From Heliopora coerulea (Eukaryota; Cnidaria; Anthozoa; Scleralcyonacea; Helioporidae), in contig JASJOG010000059.1 of NCBI GenBank assembly GCA_030142905.1, forward strand, positions 663,001 to 727,000: DNA of 64,000 nt, read 5' to 3'. Positions within the stretch are counted from its first letter, which is position 1. The number at the start of each line of letters is the position of its first letter. Position numbers and translations under genes: made by a program. The notes beneath the pieces are model-generated. The model did not search any database. It was not told the DNA's origin and saw nothing but the letters and a program-made list of their open reading frames with translations. Shown in pieces: positions 24,978 to 36,722 of the stretch.

Positions 24978-25646
24978 TTTTAGCAATTCATCTGCAATTG
25001 AGATGATATGAACGATAACTACTCGGCACACGCTTTCAAAAGGTAACCTTAAGTATATTGATATGTACTTTGTTTATGTTTCTTAATACCGAACATGAAA
25101 AATATTTTTCTATTTTAAAAACCTTGGTAAACCCATTTCGACAGATATATTAAATTAAAAATATACTCGCGAATCCAACATTTTAGTAAAAATGAGTGTG
25201 TCGAAATTGCTTAATATCAGCTAAAAGATAGTTTTCATCCCGCCCAGGTTGGCGAATCTTAAGAGCAGATATTAATTACATTTTAACGTACTGTGACCAA
25301 GGAGACCACTATGTCCTTTGACATTTGAATACCTGCGTGTCCAAGTAAAAACCATCTATTCCGAGTGCCCTATAGGCCATGAAATACGGTGGACAAGAAA
25401 CAAAATGTATTTAGGTATAAAATGTTATTTACTTTATTATCTCACGAAGGTACGTAGCATTGCCAACAATTACTCGTTTGACAGGCTTGTAACGGGTTGG
25501 AGTTATGAAGTAGCATTAGAATCACTTTCAAGTGTTCAGAACTGGCTGTATGTAACAAAGCAAGGAAATAACTGACCAAGCTGAACTGGTTATGGAAAAG
25601 TAAAATTGCGGTCTGGCCTAAAGCCAAGGGCTAGGGTTCTTTACGG

Positions 25647-25731
25647 GCTCAAACTGACCATTGTGCTATTGTGACATTGGACGATAGCCAACTGTTGTGC
25701 TATGGCAACATGGCACAATGGTCAGTACGAG
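25647..25731. repeat. Inverted repeat around a loop of about 30 bp
   Basis: CTCAAACTGACCATTGTGC at the left pairs with GCACAATGGTCAGTACGAG at the right with few mismatches. It is probably a MITE remnant. Confidence 0.7.
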
Positions 25732-28304
25732 CCTGGTACTTGCAAAAACTTTACAAATCAGTTTACTTGATGTTAGTATTTCTTTCAAAGTATCTCTCGT
25801 GTTTCATAGTTAAGAGATTTTTTCACAGGTGGAGGAACCAATAGACCAACATAGATTGTTTCAATGTTGATCCAACTCAATGTGGTTAAAAAGCACACAA
25901 CTATTTTTCAAGCCCTGGCCTGGCAGTGTTATTTTTCGCTTCGTAGATGACTTTTCACTGTAAAACCTTCAATCCTCACCCTTACCAACTTACCAGAATT
26001 GTTTGATCCAACATTTAATGCGAAGCAAATTTTGATTTAATGACAGTGTCCAACAATAAAGAACAAAACTTTTAATCTGCTGTACCTCTTTCCTGAGGCT
26101 GATAGCTCAATTCTTTCAGTTGGCGAAAACCTAGAATTCTGAGCTGAAAAGGATGAAATCGGACCTTTTGGACTCTTCGACTGGATTCGCCGGTGAGTTA
26201 AGAATTAAAAAAATGCTAATGTGCCTTTTTACTCACATTTTTGGTTTTGAAGATGTTTTTATTCCAGTTACAGTATGTGCGTCATCACATTTTTTTAAAT
26301 TGTCAATTAGTTACATCTTTGTATTTTTACACCATTTGTAGACTGACTTATAAAGATCAAATATCAGCTTCGGGAGGGCTATTCAAAAGACGATTAGCGC
26401 TGATCCAAGATTTTCAGAAAATCTATAGTTTTCGTTTCGTATGGTTTGGTTAATACATCAAGCTAAAATTTCGTATCGTAAAACTTTGTGAATTCATCTT
26501 AACGCCTGGTTAAGGTAACTTCCAACATTCGGCATCAATGTGCTCCGAATTTTTCCTAGACATTTTCGCTAATTCAGGGTTATCTAACCGCCTTTTAAAC
26601 TATCGGTCCCAAGAAATAAAAGTTTATTTTTGTAATCCACGAGAAAGAACGTCGGTTAAGATATGACGATCACATAAAGAACACCTTAATGTTCGGAACC
26701 CATTGTTATAATGGCACTTTTTAGCCTTGAACAAGGGGATTTTTGTATATTAGCTCATAAATAATATACGTATAAAAATAGCAGATCTCACCGTAATTTT
26801 TCAAAAAATAAATCCTATCAGCACTATTTATAATGTACGATTGCTGAGATCACTGGCATTATTGGATTCATAGTGCATGCAGACAATATATTCAATAATC
26901 CAGTATATCAAAAACTGTAGTTTGGCCGAAGTACCGTTACTCATCTAATCCCATTGTTTTCACTTTGCTAATTAAGTCATAACATTAACGCTAGTTGCAT
27001 TATGTTAACGATGTCATCTTATTTACCAGAAATTTATAAACGAAAAGGAACTGTCGTCTCGAACAATAGCCCTGCATCAGAGTGAAAGGTAAGATGAGAT
27101 GAAAACAAAAGCTTGTGCACTGTGGTAGAATAGTTGAATTAACAACCAGTGAAATAGAAAATAGTAATTGATGTCCCAAACAATTAGTAATTATAATTAG
27201 AAATAAAACACCACAATAAGCCAACCTGGACCTTGACCCGAGAGTCCTAGGTTTGGCACTTAGGTTCTAGACGCTGACGGGAAAGGTTGTAAAATACAGG
27301 GAGAGCGTGTCCTCTGTTAGAGGGAAGGGCAGAGAGAAAGAGTGACGCTATAGGGGGAACAATAAAAGAAATATACAGTCCACGGAGTGGAATCTACTAA
27401 ATAAACGAACTTGCGCTCCACAATTCCAAAGGATTGTGCAACATGCATCTATAATGAAACGCATGAAACTAGGAGCTCATCAAATTACACTAAAATTGAT
27501 AAAATCAGACTCAGAAGTTGGAAATATAATAAAGCACAAGCTCCAAAAAATAACATCTTGTGAACAACTCGATATTCAAGTTGACAAAACAAGACAAAAT
27601 AAAAATTAGAGGGTTGACAATGATTCTGTGATAGATTAGAAGTTGGAAAGCCGTTTGCAGTTTTTACAAGGGGAGAAAGAGGCCATTACAGCTATGAAAT
27701 AAAAGAAAATGCGTCAGGGAATTGGCAATGTGTGAATGGTAGATTAAATTATAGCGAAAGGGATTGGTCTACTTTATTAGGCCTAGTTTATTAGCTCTGC
27801 CGTTATGGCATATTTCATACGCTCGACTCGGTACAGCTCGTGTTTATAAAGTCGTGCAGTGCCTGCTAAATTCCATCTGTAATTTTCCAAAAATACAAGA
27901 ACGTCAAACGCAGCAGCGTGTTGAGGAGCACAGGTTTGGCGTTCTTTCTTGTACTTTTTCTCAACCCGGTTTATAGGTGGAAATCTAGTTGTGCCAAGCC
28001 GTGGAGCACGGCCTCGAAAGACAAGCGGCAAGGCTAAACTACTCAGTTTATAAGTTGAAACGAGCCATGCAGGTGTTGGTTCTGCTTAGCACAGCACAGC
28101 TTACGAACTAGGACTTACCCGGATGAAATGATCAAAGAATGTCAATATGGAATTGATTATACGGCTTCTGGTAACATGTTTTAAGAAGGTTTTCGTTATT
28201 GGATATTGCTGTTTAGCTTACCTCGTAACTTGTTCGTTTTGCTACTTGCCACCAACGGTGAAACACTCATTTATCGCACTTTTATACAATTATATAAAAA
28301 ATAT

Positions 28305-28324
28305 AATACTGCGTACGCAGTATT
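28305..28324. repeat. Perfect 20-bp palindrome
   Basis: AATACTGCGTACGCAGTATT is self-complementary and sits in AT-rich DNA. It has no identified function. Confidence 0.9.
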
Positions 28325-29264
28325 AAATAAGGTAAAAAGTTCAATGGTTGGTAAATATAGAACTTAACTCTCCAAAAGTTTCATTAAAATCAGCTTGAAG
28401 GTTTTCCCGCCAAAACATGCCGCTCCGGAATAAAAATCGCATTGACTGAGCGGTCAAAAATGTGGTCATCGTCATTTATCGTATAACCTCGACCGTTAAG
28501 CAACCAATCAGCATGCGCAAGTTTCCACACCAAATGAGAAACGATTTTAGCATACAATAAAAACTATTATTCGAATTTCTACACCTTTCTGACCGAAAAA
28601 AAGAACACTAGATTACATTCAAATAATTTCCAGCAAATAGACTAATTGCTTACTGTAAATGCCACTTTGCATAATTTCATATTCATAGCCTCAGATTCAC
28701 TCAGACAATAGCTCTGAACAAAGAGTAAAACTGAATGTAATTTAAAGGAACGAAGTTGAGGCTATGATGGTGCACAGTGGTATTTATGCAGTAGCGCCAT
28801 GGTTTGAATCACGTTGAAGGTGATACGCCCTGAAACTAAGAAGAGTTCTTTTGCATTGGTACATTGGTACATTGCTATAGCTATGCAAATCTAAAACAGT
28901 ACAATTTTACAACTGTATCTAAATGCTTTTACTGAAATATGATACCCAAACTTAAATTAAAAGGATAATGGCTCACAGTTAACGTGTTATGTGGCGTTCA
29001 AACACTCTTAACATGTATGTATATATATACATACAGCAAATTGCAAAAATTGTGGCACAAAACATATCAGCATATAAACATATCAGGAGTTTTGTATCTT
29101 CATTCTATATTTACTTAAACAGACAGTCAAGATATGCTATATGTTTTATGGCACATTTGTTGGCCACTTTAATGTATTAAGGTAGATTGAAGTATTGACA
29201 GTTAAGAGATTTACCTATACATGCCTTTTACGGTATGTTTATGTTTGCCAAAATATATTCATAT

Positions 29265-29266
<2 letters not shown>

Positions 29267-29314
<48 letters not shown>

Positions 29315-29322
29315 GTGTGTGT

Positions 29323-29363
<41 letters not shown>

Positions 29364-29364
29364 T
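29267..29364 (+). repeat. (AT)n followed by (GT)n microsatellite
   Basis: About 45 bp of AT dinucleotides pass directly into about 50 bp of GT dinucleotides ending in GTGCGCGTG. Confidence 0.95.
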
Positions 29365-29369
29365 GTTGA

Positions 29370-29545
29370 TAATAAGTATCAATAACAAAATCATATGGGT
29401 GCAGAGTGCTCAATACCGAGATAGAGCGGAATAATCACAACACAAGATTTGGTTACTTCATAAGAACTTTTATTCACTACAGAACTGTTTCGTATGACAG
29501 GTCGAAGCTTTCCACACTCGTCAGGTGAATGTTGTGTTTTTCATA
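29370..29545 (-). mobile_element. Possible 3' end of a Penelope-like element
   Basis: On the minus strand this reads CCTGACGAGTGTGG, then CGAAACAGTTCTGTAGTGAA and a run through AATAAAAGTTCTTATGAAG. It resembles the terminal pLTR-type tail of Penelope-like elements downstream of the endonuclease. It would be the 3' end of the same PLE whose coding part is at 31319-31583, separated by the LINE insertion. This is an inference from the motif layout. Confidence 0.5.
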
Positions 29546-29589
29546 TATAATATAATATAATAATATATATAATAACTGTACGTTTTCAC

Positions 29590-31052
29590 CATGAGGTTAA
29601 CACGTTATATTTGAAAGATGATGAAACTGATAAGCAAAATTACCTCCCAATTTCCTTACTATGTGTCCCTGGTAAACTTATGGAAACTCAGGTTGTTTTT
29701 ACTCTCACTAACCATATTGAGTATCACAACCTTAGTAATAATCACCAATGGGCTTATAAGAAAGGACATTCTGCCGAGTTACTACGGTATTACTTAAGAT
29801 GACTGAAGATTGGAGGAGTGCTTTGGATCAAAAACTCATGGTCGGAGTTGTTTTCATTGATTTCCGTAAGGCCTTCGACTCTCTACCTCACAACGTTTTG
29901 CTTCATAAACTTCAAAGCTTAGGAATTTCAGGGGAGCTATGGTGTTGGATAAGAGATTACCTAACCGACCGTCATCAAGTAACCGTCGTGAATGAGTGTA
30001 AATCTGAATCCATGGCTGTTAGGTATGGAGTACCTCAAGGATCTGTTCTTGGTCCGATACTTTTTTCAATATTCTGTAACGATCTACCAGAAGTTGTTGT
30101 TGATGAAGAGGGGCAAATCGAAATGTATGCCGATGATACAACTCTGTACGTAGCGGCTAGGACCCAAGATGAAGTTGCTGGAAAGCTGAATAGAACTCTC
30201 GAGAAGTTATATGAATGGTGTTGTTTAAATGGGCTGTCTCCACACCCGGGTAAGACCGAGTACCGGTATATGCTTTTAGGTCGAGGGAAGTTTGTTGGTC
30301 CACTCCAGGATATTAAATTTGGAAACAGTAGCATTAAACAGGTGCTGGTTTCTAGATGTTTGGGACTGGAAATTGATTGTCAGCTAAGTTGGAACTATCA
30401 TGTTTCTGAAATTATTAAATCATTTACTCAAAGATTGAATTTATTAAAATCACTTTACTTCCTACCTATAAAAGCAAGAGAAGATTTTTACTTCAAAGTC
30501 ATAATACCCTCTGTAACTTACGGACTAATGATTTGGAGCTCGTGTGGTAAGACCCTCATGGATGAAGTAGAAAAAACCCACGTTCGTGCTGCAAAAGTAA
30601 TCCACCAACTGGATTGGAGTACTCCATCTGACCAAGTGCTAACGAAGGCGAATTGGAACACCATTAGAAACAGGAACTCAAAACGTTTGCTATGCTTTGC
30701 GTATAAATGTTACTACGGTTGTGTTCCAGAACAATTACAATCTTTTGTTCGGAAAAATAACTATACGTACGATTTTAGGAGGAAGTTAAGTTTGGCATTA
30801 CCTATGCCTAAGTCAGGTTATGTTAGGAACTCAATACCTTACAGAGTAGCTAGTTTGTGGAACTCATTAACGAATGAGCACAGGGCCTCAAATAATATAG
30901 TTTGGTTTAAAAAGATGTTAAATATAATTAGATTTTAAGTTAAGGTAATATTTATTAGTTAATAGGTTTTATATTATATATAGTGTTAATTATTTTTGTA
31001 AATGCATGACCTCATCAGCTATGCTGTAATTTTATCGTGCTAAAATAAATGC
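29590..31052 (+). mobile_element. 5'-truncated non-LTR retrotransposon (LINE)
   Basis: A LINE 3' fragment: the RT domain and C-terminal region, a short 3' tail with AAATAAATG, then a GGT array that may be its microsatellite tail. The 5' end is lost just before the RT motif-1 region, as expected from incomplete reverse transcription. CR1, L2 or Jockey affinity cannot be settled by eye. Confidence 0.85.
29611..30938 (+). pseudogene. LINE reverse transcriptase, C-terminal two thirds
   Basis: The first frame (29611-29802) has YLPISLLCVPGKLME and NNHQWAYKKGHSAELL. The second (29799-30938, 379 codons) has FIDFRKAFDSLPH, YGVPQGSVLGPILFS and the catalytic MYADDTTLY, then a long C-terminal region ending at SIPYRVASLWNSL. 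These are the RT motifs of non-LTR elements. A frameshift near 29790 and the missing endonuclease make it inactive. Confidence 0.9.
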
Positions 31053-31311
31053 TTTGGTGGTGGTGGTGGTGGTGGTGGTAGTGGTGGTAGTGGTGGTGGT
31101 GGTGGTAGCGGTGGTGGTGGTGGTGGTGGTGGTAGTGGTGGTAGTGGTGGTGGTGGTGGTGGTAGTGGTGGTAGTGGTGGTGGTGGTGGTGGTAGTGGTG
31201 GTAGTGGTGGTGGTGGTAGTGGTGGTAGTGGTGGTGGTGGTGGTGGTGGTGGTAGTGGTGATGGTAGTGGTGGTGGTAGTGGTGGTGGTGGTGGTGGTGG
31301 TGGTAGTGTGA
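31053..31311 (+). repeat. GGT trinucleotide microsatellite
   Basis: Nearly pure GGT with interspersed AGT, open in all plus frames. It lies exactly between the LINE 3' end and the interrupted PLE endonuclease, so it probably arose from the LINE tail. Confidence 0.95.
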
Positions 31312-31318
31312 AATGTGG

Positions 31319-31583
31319 TAATTGTACTTCCAACATATAATTTCAAATAATTTTCATACTTAATCAAATAAACTATTCCTTTGCTATTACAGTCAAAGGA
31401 ATAATTTACATGATAAGCCTGATCTTTATCATAAAATTTATCCCCTTCCCTAACCAATTTACAAATTTGACAGCATGTTTTACCACACTTCCTCATACCC
31501 TTATTCTCTTCCCTATGTCATTCTAGTCTAAACTTTACCAAATCATCCCCCAAGTTACAAGGTCTCCTAAATGCCACCATGGG
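31319..31583 (-). pseudogene. Penelope-like element GIY-YIG endonuclease part
   Basis: On the minus strand it reads PMVAFRRPCNLGDDLVK, then GMRKCGKTCCQICKLV, FDCNSKGIVYLIKYE and LYVGST. The Cys-rich linker followed by G-I-V-Y-L-I and Y-V-G-S-T is the signature of the GIY-YIG endonuclease domain of Penelope-like retroelements. One in-frame stop precedes the Cys linker. The domain is cut after YVGST, where the LINE and GGT array begin. Its upstream portion is at 62739-63036, beyond the Polintons. Confidence 0.85.
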
Positions 31584-31589
31584 CTTATC
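31584..31589 (+). repeat. Target-site duplication of Polinton A, left
   Basis: CTTATC immediately before the AGTAGTAGGG terminus. The identical CTTATC follows the other terminus at 62733-62738. A six-base duplication is the Polinton standard. Confidence 0.97.
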
Positions 31590-31769
31590 AGTAGTAGGGA
31601 AAGTGAGAGTTCTGGGAATTTTTTATGCAATCTCAAAAAAAGGCCAATGTGTCGTGGGGGAATCCCCTTTTTCCAAAACCTGTCAATCAAAACGGATGAC
31701 GTCATCAACCACGTGACCGTGGTTGACATGCCGCAATGCATTCTGGGAGACAGAGAAAACCGCTGGCCA
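31590..31769 (+). repeat. Terminal inverted repeat of A, left
   Basis: It matches the complement of 62543-62732 closely and lacks about 11 bp present at the right end. Embedded sites are TTCTGGGAA (31610-31618, STAT-like TTCN3GAA), GGGGAATCCCC (31657-31667, kB-like palindrome), TGACGTCA (31697-31704, full CRE), CACGTG (31710-31715, E-box) and GCAATGCATTCTGGGA (31733-31748, similar to the ZNF143/Staf site). Binding is not shown. Confidence 0.9.
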
Positions 31770-31840
31770 GAAAAATTGTTGCCACTAACCCTTTCGAAGG
31801 AGACTGGAAAAGACTCGGATCAGTTGATTGCAATCTCACT

Positions 31841-34800
31841 TCAAGGTTTGAATCCAAATATATTTTCATAGGTGACAATCATATCTTCCATATAATAACC
31901 ATATGCCATCGTATCTATCTTATTTTCAAACAAAATTCTTTTGTCATCTTTTGCCGACAATGCAATCTTTTCTATACTTTCTGAATACAAGTCATGATTT
32001 CTATGTCTTATTAGATTCATTTTTCTAGTTTCTTCTTTTTCTTTAAACAAGCAGTCTTTATAATTTTGAAATTTTATATCTTTTTTAATGACATTTTTCT
32101 TTACTCCTTTACATTTTTTCCCTTCGCTATCTCTCGTTCTATAGGAATATAACTTTGATCTCAAACCAACAAATTCTTCAATCTGCTTTCCACCGCATTC
32201 ATCTTTCATCATTCCAATTACTTTTTTATTGACACCAGTTTTGATTCCACTTGGATGTTCTTTGGGATAATCGCTTGTGTCAAACATTTTTTCAACATCC
32301 GCTGAAATATCTTTGTAAAAATCTTGTGTTTTGATTTCATACATCAAACTGTCGGTATCTGTGAAAAGCAACTTTGCATTTTCGCCATATTTTGGTTTGA
32401 TATAATTATAGTGAAAGTCATACATTAGTGTCTTGCTTAAATCTAAAATACTCATTCCAAGATATATGGGTTTATACAACTTGACTTTTTTCTTATACAT
32501 GTGAATCGCTATTAAATTCTCGGAAAATATAGTTCGTCTGTCGAAACTAGTTTTACTGAATAATTTCACTGCTTTTTCTTCTCTGCTGCAAAGTTGTATA
32601 TCAACTCTGTTTCTAACATTTTCCATTGTTTTTCCAAACACAGAATTATTCATAAGTTTGAAAAAGTCTTTTTCAAAATCATTCTTTCCTTTTGTTCTAA
32701 GTTTTGTGTTCAAGTCTATATATTTCTTCATAAAGTCTTCTTGAAATTTCACGCCTTTGTGAATTTTTGACATTTTCAAACCAAGACTTTGATATAATTT
32801 CAAGTTTTTGCAATGCAACACATATTTTTCTTTATCTCTCAGATTTGGAATTAGTTTTTCCACATTTCCAACTTTCATTCTTTCTGCAGCCAGAGGATAT
32901 TCATTATGCAAATCATGAAGATCTTCTGGATATTCTAAATCTACTTCTAATATACAAGGAATATTTTTCCAATTCTCCAATTCTTTCTCATCCATCCATT
33001 TGAAATTTCTAACAGGAAGTGGTTTTGACATTGCCCATCCATATAAATTGTTTGCATCTAAATATGGTATATATTTTGTTTCTTCATTTGGATCAAACCT
33101 TTCTTCCATATATGGATTATTTGCTTTTGCATATCTTTTTGTGATTGTTGAAATTCCTCCTCTAATTCCATTTTCAATCATAAGATACATATTTGGATCA
33201 GACATCAATTCCAACTCCACTCCTGTCATTTTTAACATTGCATCCCATGCAAGACCTGGAGAAGTAAAATACCAAGCTGGATCCAATCCATAAGTTTCTT
33301 TACAAACTTTTCTAAAATTTTCAAAAATATCAGCAAGCAATAACACATCTGTTTTCAAATACAAGTTGTGATAATCTCTCATATTTTTCATATTAAATTT
33401 TTCCCAAACACTTTTAGCATGTTGATAATCTGCTTCACTTATATTTTCGTTATTCAACTTGGAATAAAATTCATCTATTGGAGGTAATCTTTCTTCTAAT
33501 TTTTCCAATCATATTGAGTCAAACCAATCATATGGAAAAACTCCTTTTCTTTCCAACAACTTTCTTTCTTCTTTATCTTTGAAAAATCTTTTCAAAATAC
33601 GCATTTCATCCGAGTCTAAATTTTTAGACAATTTTTCTAAACTGCTTGCTATGAATTTAAAACTGTCGATGAACCTTAGTTGTTTTTTGACATAGACAAT
33701 TTCTTGAGTTTCTTTGCTTACAAATTCATCTACAACTATTTCTTTTGTGAAGGAAATATATTTCTCTTCTGTTTTAGCTATGCAATTAATTTCTCCTTCT
33801 GTCACTCCAAGATTTTTAATAAACAAATGACTATCATAATTTTGTAAATTGTGGAAAACAACTGGAATGAATTTAGGTTTTTTTATCTTTGAGTTGCAAC
33901 CACAACAAGCTGCTCCTCTATATTTTCCAGTGAAATGACAATGGTCTTTGACCTTTTCCACTTCTCTTTCAAATTTAATTCCACAAGCATAACATTTCTC
34001 CGACTTTTCAAAATCTTTTTTATCCTCTTCTCTCATCAAAATTCTTTTTGGAAATTTAAATTTTTCATGTATTTTTCTAACACTTTTTTCCAAACTTTTC
34101 ACAAATTTCAAAGAAACATCGTCATTATCAGATTTTTTTGTGTAATGTTTTAATTTTGGTTTAAACACGTTGTCATCAAAATACTTTATCAAATAACAAT
34201 AACCAGATGGTTCATGCTTTTGAAATTGTTTTGTATTATCCCCAATGTCATTATCCACAGGTTTTAAATTGCTTTCAAAATCTGCATAAATGACAAATGG
34301 AACATCGTGCATTTTTTCATAATTTTTAAACTTCAATGTTTCTCCTTTTTCCGGATAAACAGTTTTTCCATACTTGAATTTTGAACAATATTCCAAATGG
34401 TCCTCAAGAGTTTTTTCATGATTGAATTTTTGTAAACAATTATAACAAATGTATATTTTACCATTGCGTTTTTTTGCTTGACTTGAAATTAACCGACTTT
34501 TTTTTTTTATCAAACAATAATGTTTTTTTCCATTATTTTCTATCAACAAAATGTTCACATGCATGCCTCTGTGTTCGCTTATTCCCAGAGGAAAAATTTC
34601 TTTTCCTTTTTCGTTTTCTTCATAACCAAATACGTTTATTGATATATTATTATTTTTTTCAAATGTGTCTATGCTTGAAAGATCACATGGGAAATTGATT
34701 CCTTCGACATTTAATCTTTCAGCTTTCTTTTTCAAAATTTTTGATATTTTTTCTGGATGTTTCAAATCTGGAGTGGTTTTCAAAAGTTTACTGATTGCAA

Positions 34801-35621
34801 CACACCACAATAAACATTTTTGGTCATCATTTTGAGGATTGATGATTGCTTTTTTCTTCTGCAAGAATTTTGGAAGCGGAATATAAGATGATGCACCCAA
34901 AAGCTCAATTTTGTTAATGTTGAGGATTAATTTTAAACTTTTGTGAAATTGCCATTGACTTGAATTGTTCAAATATTCTTCAAAACTTTTAATAATTTTA
35001 TTTTGCATTTTTTGAAATATTTCATCAAAATTGCTTCCTCTTAATATTTTTTGTTGACAACTATGAAAATGTGCATGGTCTGTTGTGGTTTCTTCAGTCG
35101 CAGGATTTGTTTTTTTCATCAAACACAGAAGCGTCAGTTGTTGCTTCGTCATTGGATTTTCTTCAAACTTTTTCAACACCAAAGGTTTCACTTTTTCCAA
35201 CAATCTCAGAGGGTCATGTAGAGATAATTCAGATTTTTTCAAATCCAACACATCTTCTTGAAACATTCAATGCTTCTTTATCCAGTTCAAACTTCGGCTC
35301 ACTTTTCCAAAACACATCAATCATGGATTTTTTCAGTTGCTCATACCACCCCTTTTTAGTTTCCAACGACATCTTTGGTCTACCAGGTCTTTTCTTAAAC
35401 TGGTCAAATATGCTGATTATTTTCTTTTTTAATTTTCCTGCTTTTGAATATATTCCTTTCTTCAAATATTTTCTTTTTGGTTTTTCATATTTTGTTGGTT
35501 GTAAAAGAGGAGTGTTGATAGGAGGGTTATCGGAATTCAAAAGATTTGTTGTCTTCATTTTTTCTTTATTTAGGAAAAAATTTGCCTTCTTTATCGTTTT
35601 GAGTTGTTGACTGTTGTTCAT
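31841..35621 (-). pseudogene. Polinton A protein-primed DNA polymerase B, disabled
   Basis: Three consecutive frames form one family-B polymerase of about 1,250 codons: 35229-35621, 33509-35266 and 31841-33508. Visible parts are a basic N-terminus (GRPKMSLETK), a C2H2-like finger (CYNCLQKFNHEKTLEDHLEYC), exonuclease motif I FVIYADFES, a Cys/His module CYACGIKF...KVKDHCHFTGKYRGAAC like endonuclease VII, exonuclease motif II NLQNYDSH, palm motif A YLDANNLYGWAMS, motif B LMNNSVFGKTMEN and motif C FTDTDSLMY. One frameshift lies near 35.25 kb and one in-frame TGA at 33509-33511. It would replicate the element by protein priming. A promoter cluster lies directly upstream. Confidence 0.93.
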
Positions 35622-36027
35622 TTTTTCTTTAACTAATATTTAGGGTGCCCAGTTACTTATATAACCTCGGTTTGAAAATTTTCAACCAATCAGAAGCAGA
35701 GAAATTTTTAGAAGGGGAATCCCCGCATTGGGAATTCCCCTCAAGACCAGTCAAAACCGTTTTAGAAGGGGAATCCCCACATTGGGAATTCCCCTCAAAC
35801 AGAAAACGAGGAGAAATTTTTGAAGGAGAAAAAAATTGATGTTGACTCCGCCAAGGTCTGTGACAAATGATTGAAAATTTGGTGATCACCTTTTTTTTAT
35901 ATATTTTTTCAACCAATCAGAATCCGAGAAATTTTCAACCAATCAAAACTCGAGAACTTTTCAATGAATCAAAAAAAGAGATCTCTCAAGACAGAAAAAA
36001 GAGGGAAAAAACAAGAAAATATCAAAA
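35622..36027 (-). promoter_or_regulatory. PolB-proximal promoter region of A
   Basis: Reading upstream from the PolB start: a TTATATAA box at 35657-35664 (about 36 bp upstream), a CCAAT box at 35686-35690, then four kB-like palindromes at 35714-35724, 35730-35740, 35768-35778 and 35784-35794 (alternating GGGGAATCCCC and GGGAATTCCCC). Two more CCAAT boxes lie at 35913 and 35939. The kB pairs sit in a duplicated unit of about 54 bp. The layout resembles an RNA polymerase II early promoter. B has no such cluster at its PolB. Confidence 0.6.
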
Positions 36028-36459
36028 TCATTTATAAATCTTGTAACCCAAACATCCTCCTGTTGTTCCAATCAGGAAAAAAACAACACTTTGATATTCT
36101 TTCATCTCATCTGAAGGTTTATAATAATTTTCCAATTTCGGTTCATTTTCCTGTGATTCCACATATTCATTTTGCAAATTTTTCACTCTATAATTTATTG
36201 CAGCAAGATTCTCAAAAGATTTGTTTGTTTGATTAATATCCTCATTTGCATCAGACAATTGTTGTCTTAGTTTTTGCATCTCTTGTTTTCTTTCCATTTG
36301 TTTTTCCATCCATTTTTCTTTGTCTTTTGCAAGGTTTTCCATTGCTTCATTATGTCTTTTTATTTCTTTCTCATAAGCAGTGTGATTTAACTTTGAGAAT
36401 AAAAATCCTGCTCCTGCAAATGCAACAGCATTAAATAATCCTCCAACAACAGTTTCCAT
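36028..36459 (-). CDS. Small membrane/coiled-coil protein (A)
   Basis: 143 residues, intact. The N-terminal hydrophobic segment is VGGLFNAVAFAGAGFLF (5-21); a long charged coiled coil follows (about 30-110, rich in Glu, Lys and Gln); a second hydrophobic stretch is near the C-terminus (VVFFLIGTTGGCLGYKIY). This suggests a hairpin or bitopic membrane protein. The ortholog in B is 45558-45986, about two thirds identical. AATAAA lies a few bases before the ATG. It is first in a conserved three-gene membrane cassette. Function unknown. Confidence 0.75.
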   Translation of the reverse strand: METVVGGLFNAVAFAGAGFLFSKLNHTAYEKEIKRHNEAMENLAKDKEKWMEKQMERKQEMQKLRQQLSDANEDINQTNKSFENLAAINYRVKNLQNEYVESQENEPKLENYYKPSDEMKEYQSVVFFLIGTTGGCLGYKIYK

Positions 36460-36466
36460 CTTTTAT

Positions 36467-36700
36467 TTATTGCTTGAAAGGATCTGTTGGAATCCATTTT
36501 TTATCTTGCATATATTTTACAACCAATGTTGACGCACCAACAGCTGCTGCAAGTTTCAGAGTTGTCATCAAAGATGCTGGAGTTGACAAACCATCACCAA
36601 TTGCTTTTCTTGTTATCATTCCAACACCAACAGCTCCCATTGTAACCAAAGTGGAATCAAATAATTCATTCATTACTTCTTTTCTATTCATTTCACTCAT
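36467..36700 (-). CDS. Two-helix membrane miniprotein (A)
   Basis: 77 residues, intact, with two hydrophobic helices (STLVTMGAVGVGMITRKAI and TTLKLAAAVGASTLVVKYM) and a conserved end KKWIPTDPFK. The start is set by ATAAATAAATG. The ortholog in B is 45990-46223, with a nearly identical middle. The size and topology are like virally encoded holins or viroporins, but that is only an analogy. Confidence 0.75.
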   Translation of the reverse strand: MSEMNRKEVMNELFDSTLVTMGAVGVGMITRKAIGDGLSTPASLMTTLKLAAAVGASTLVVKYMQDKKWIPTDPFKQ

Positions 36701-36722
36701 TTATTTATGTGTCTTTTTTTTT

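Larger units (their letters stand above)
24541..29369. other. Intergenic region, no gene recognised
   Basis: About 4.8 kb of AT-rich DNA. Short open frames on both strands (up to 85 codons) show no conserved motifs. It contains three foldback or palindromic structures, listed separately. No RNA gene was recognised. Confidence 0.5.

Noticed and set aside
31032..31496. Long poly-Thr, poly-Pro and poly-Val frames
   Set aside because: Produced by the GGT microsatellite; only the PLE part on the minus strand (from 31319) is meaningful.
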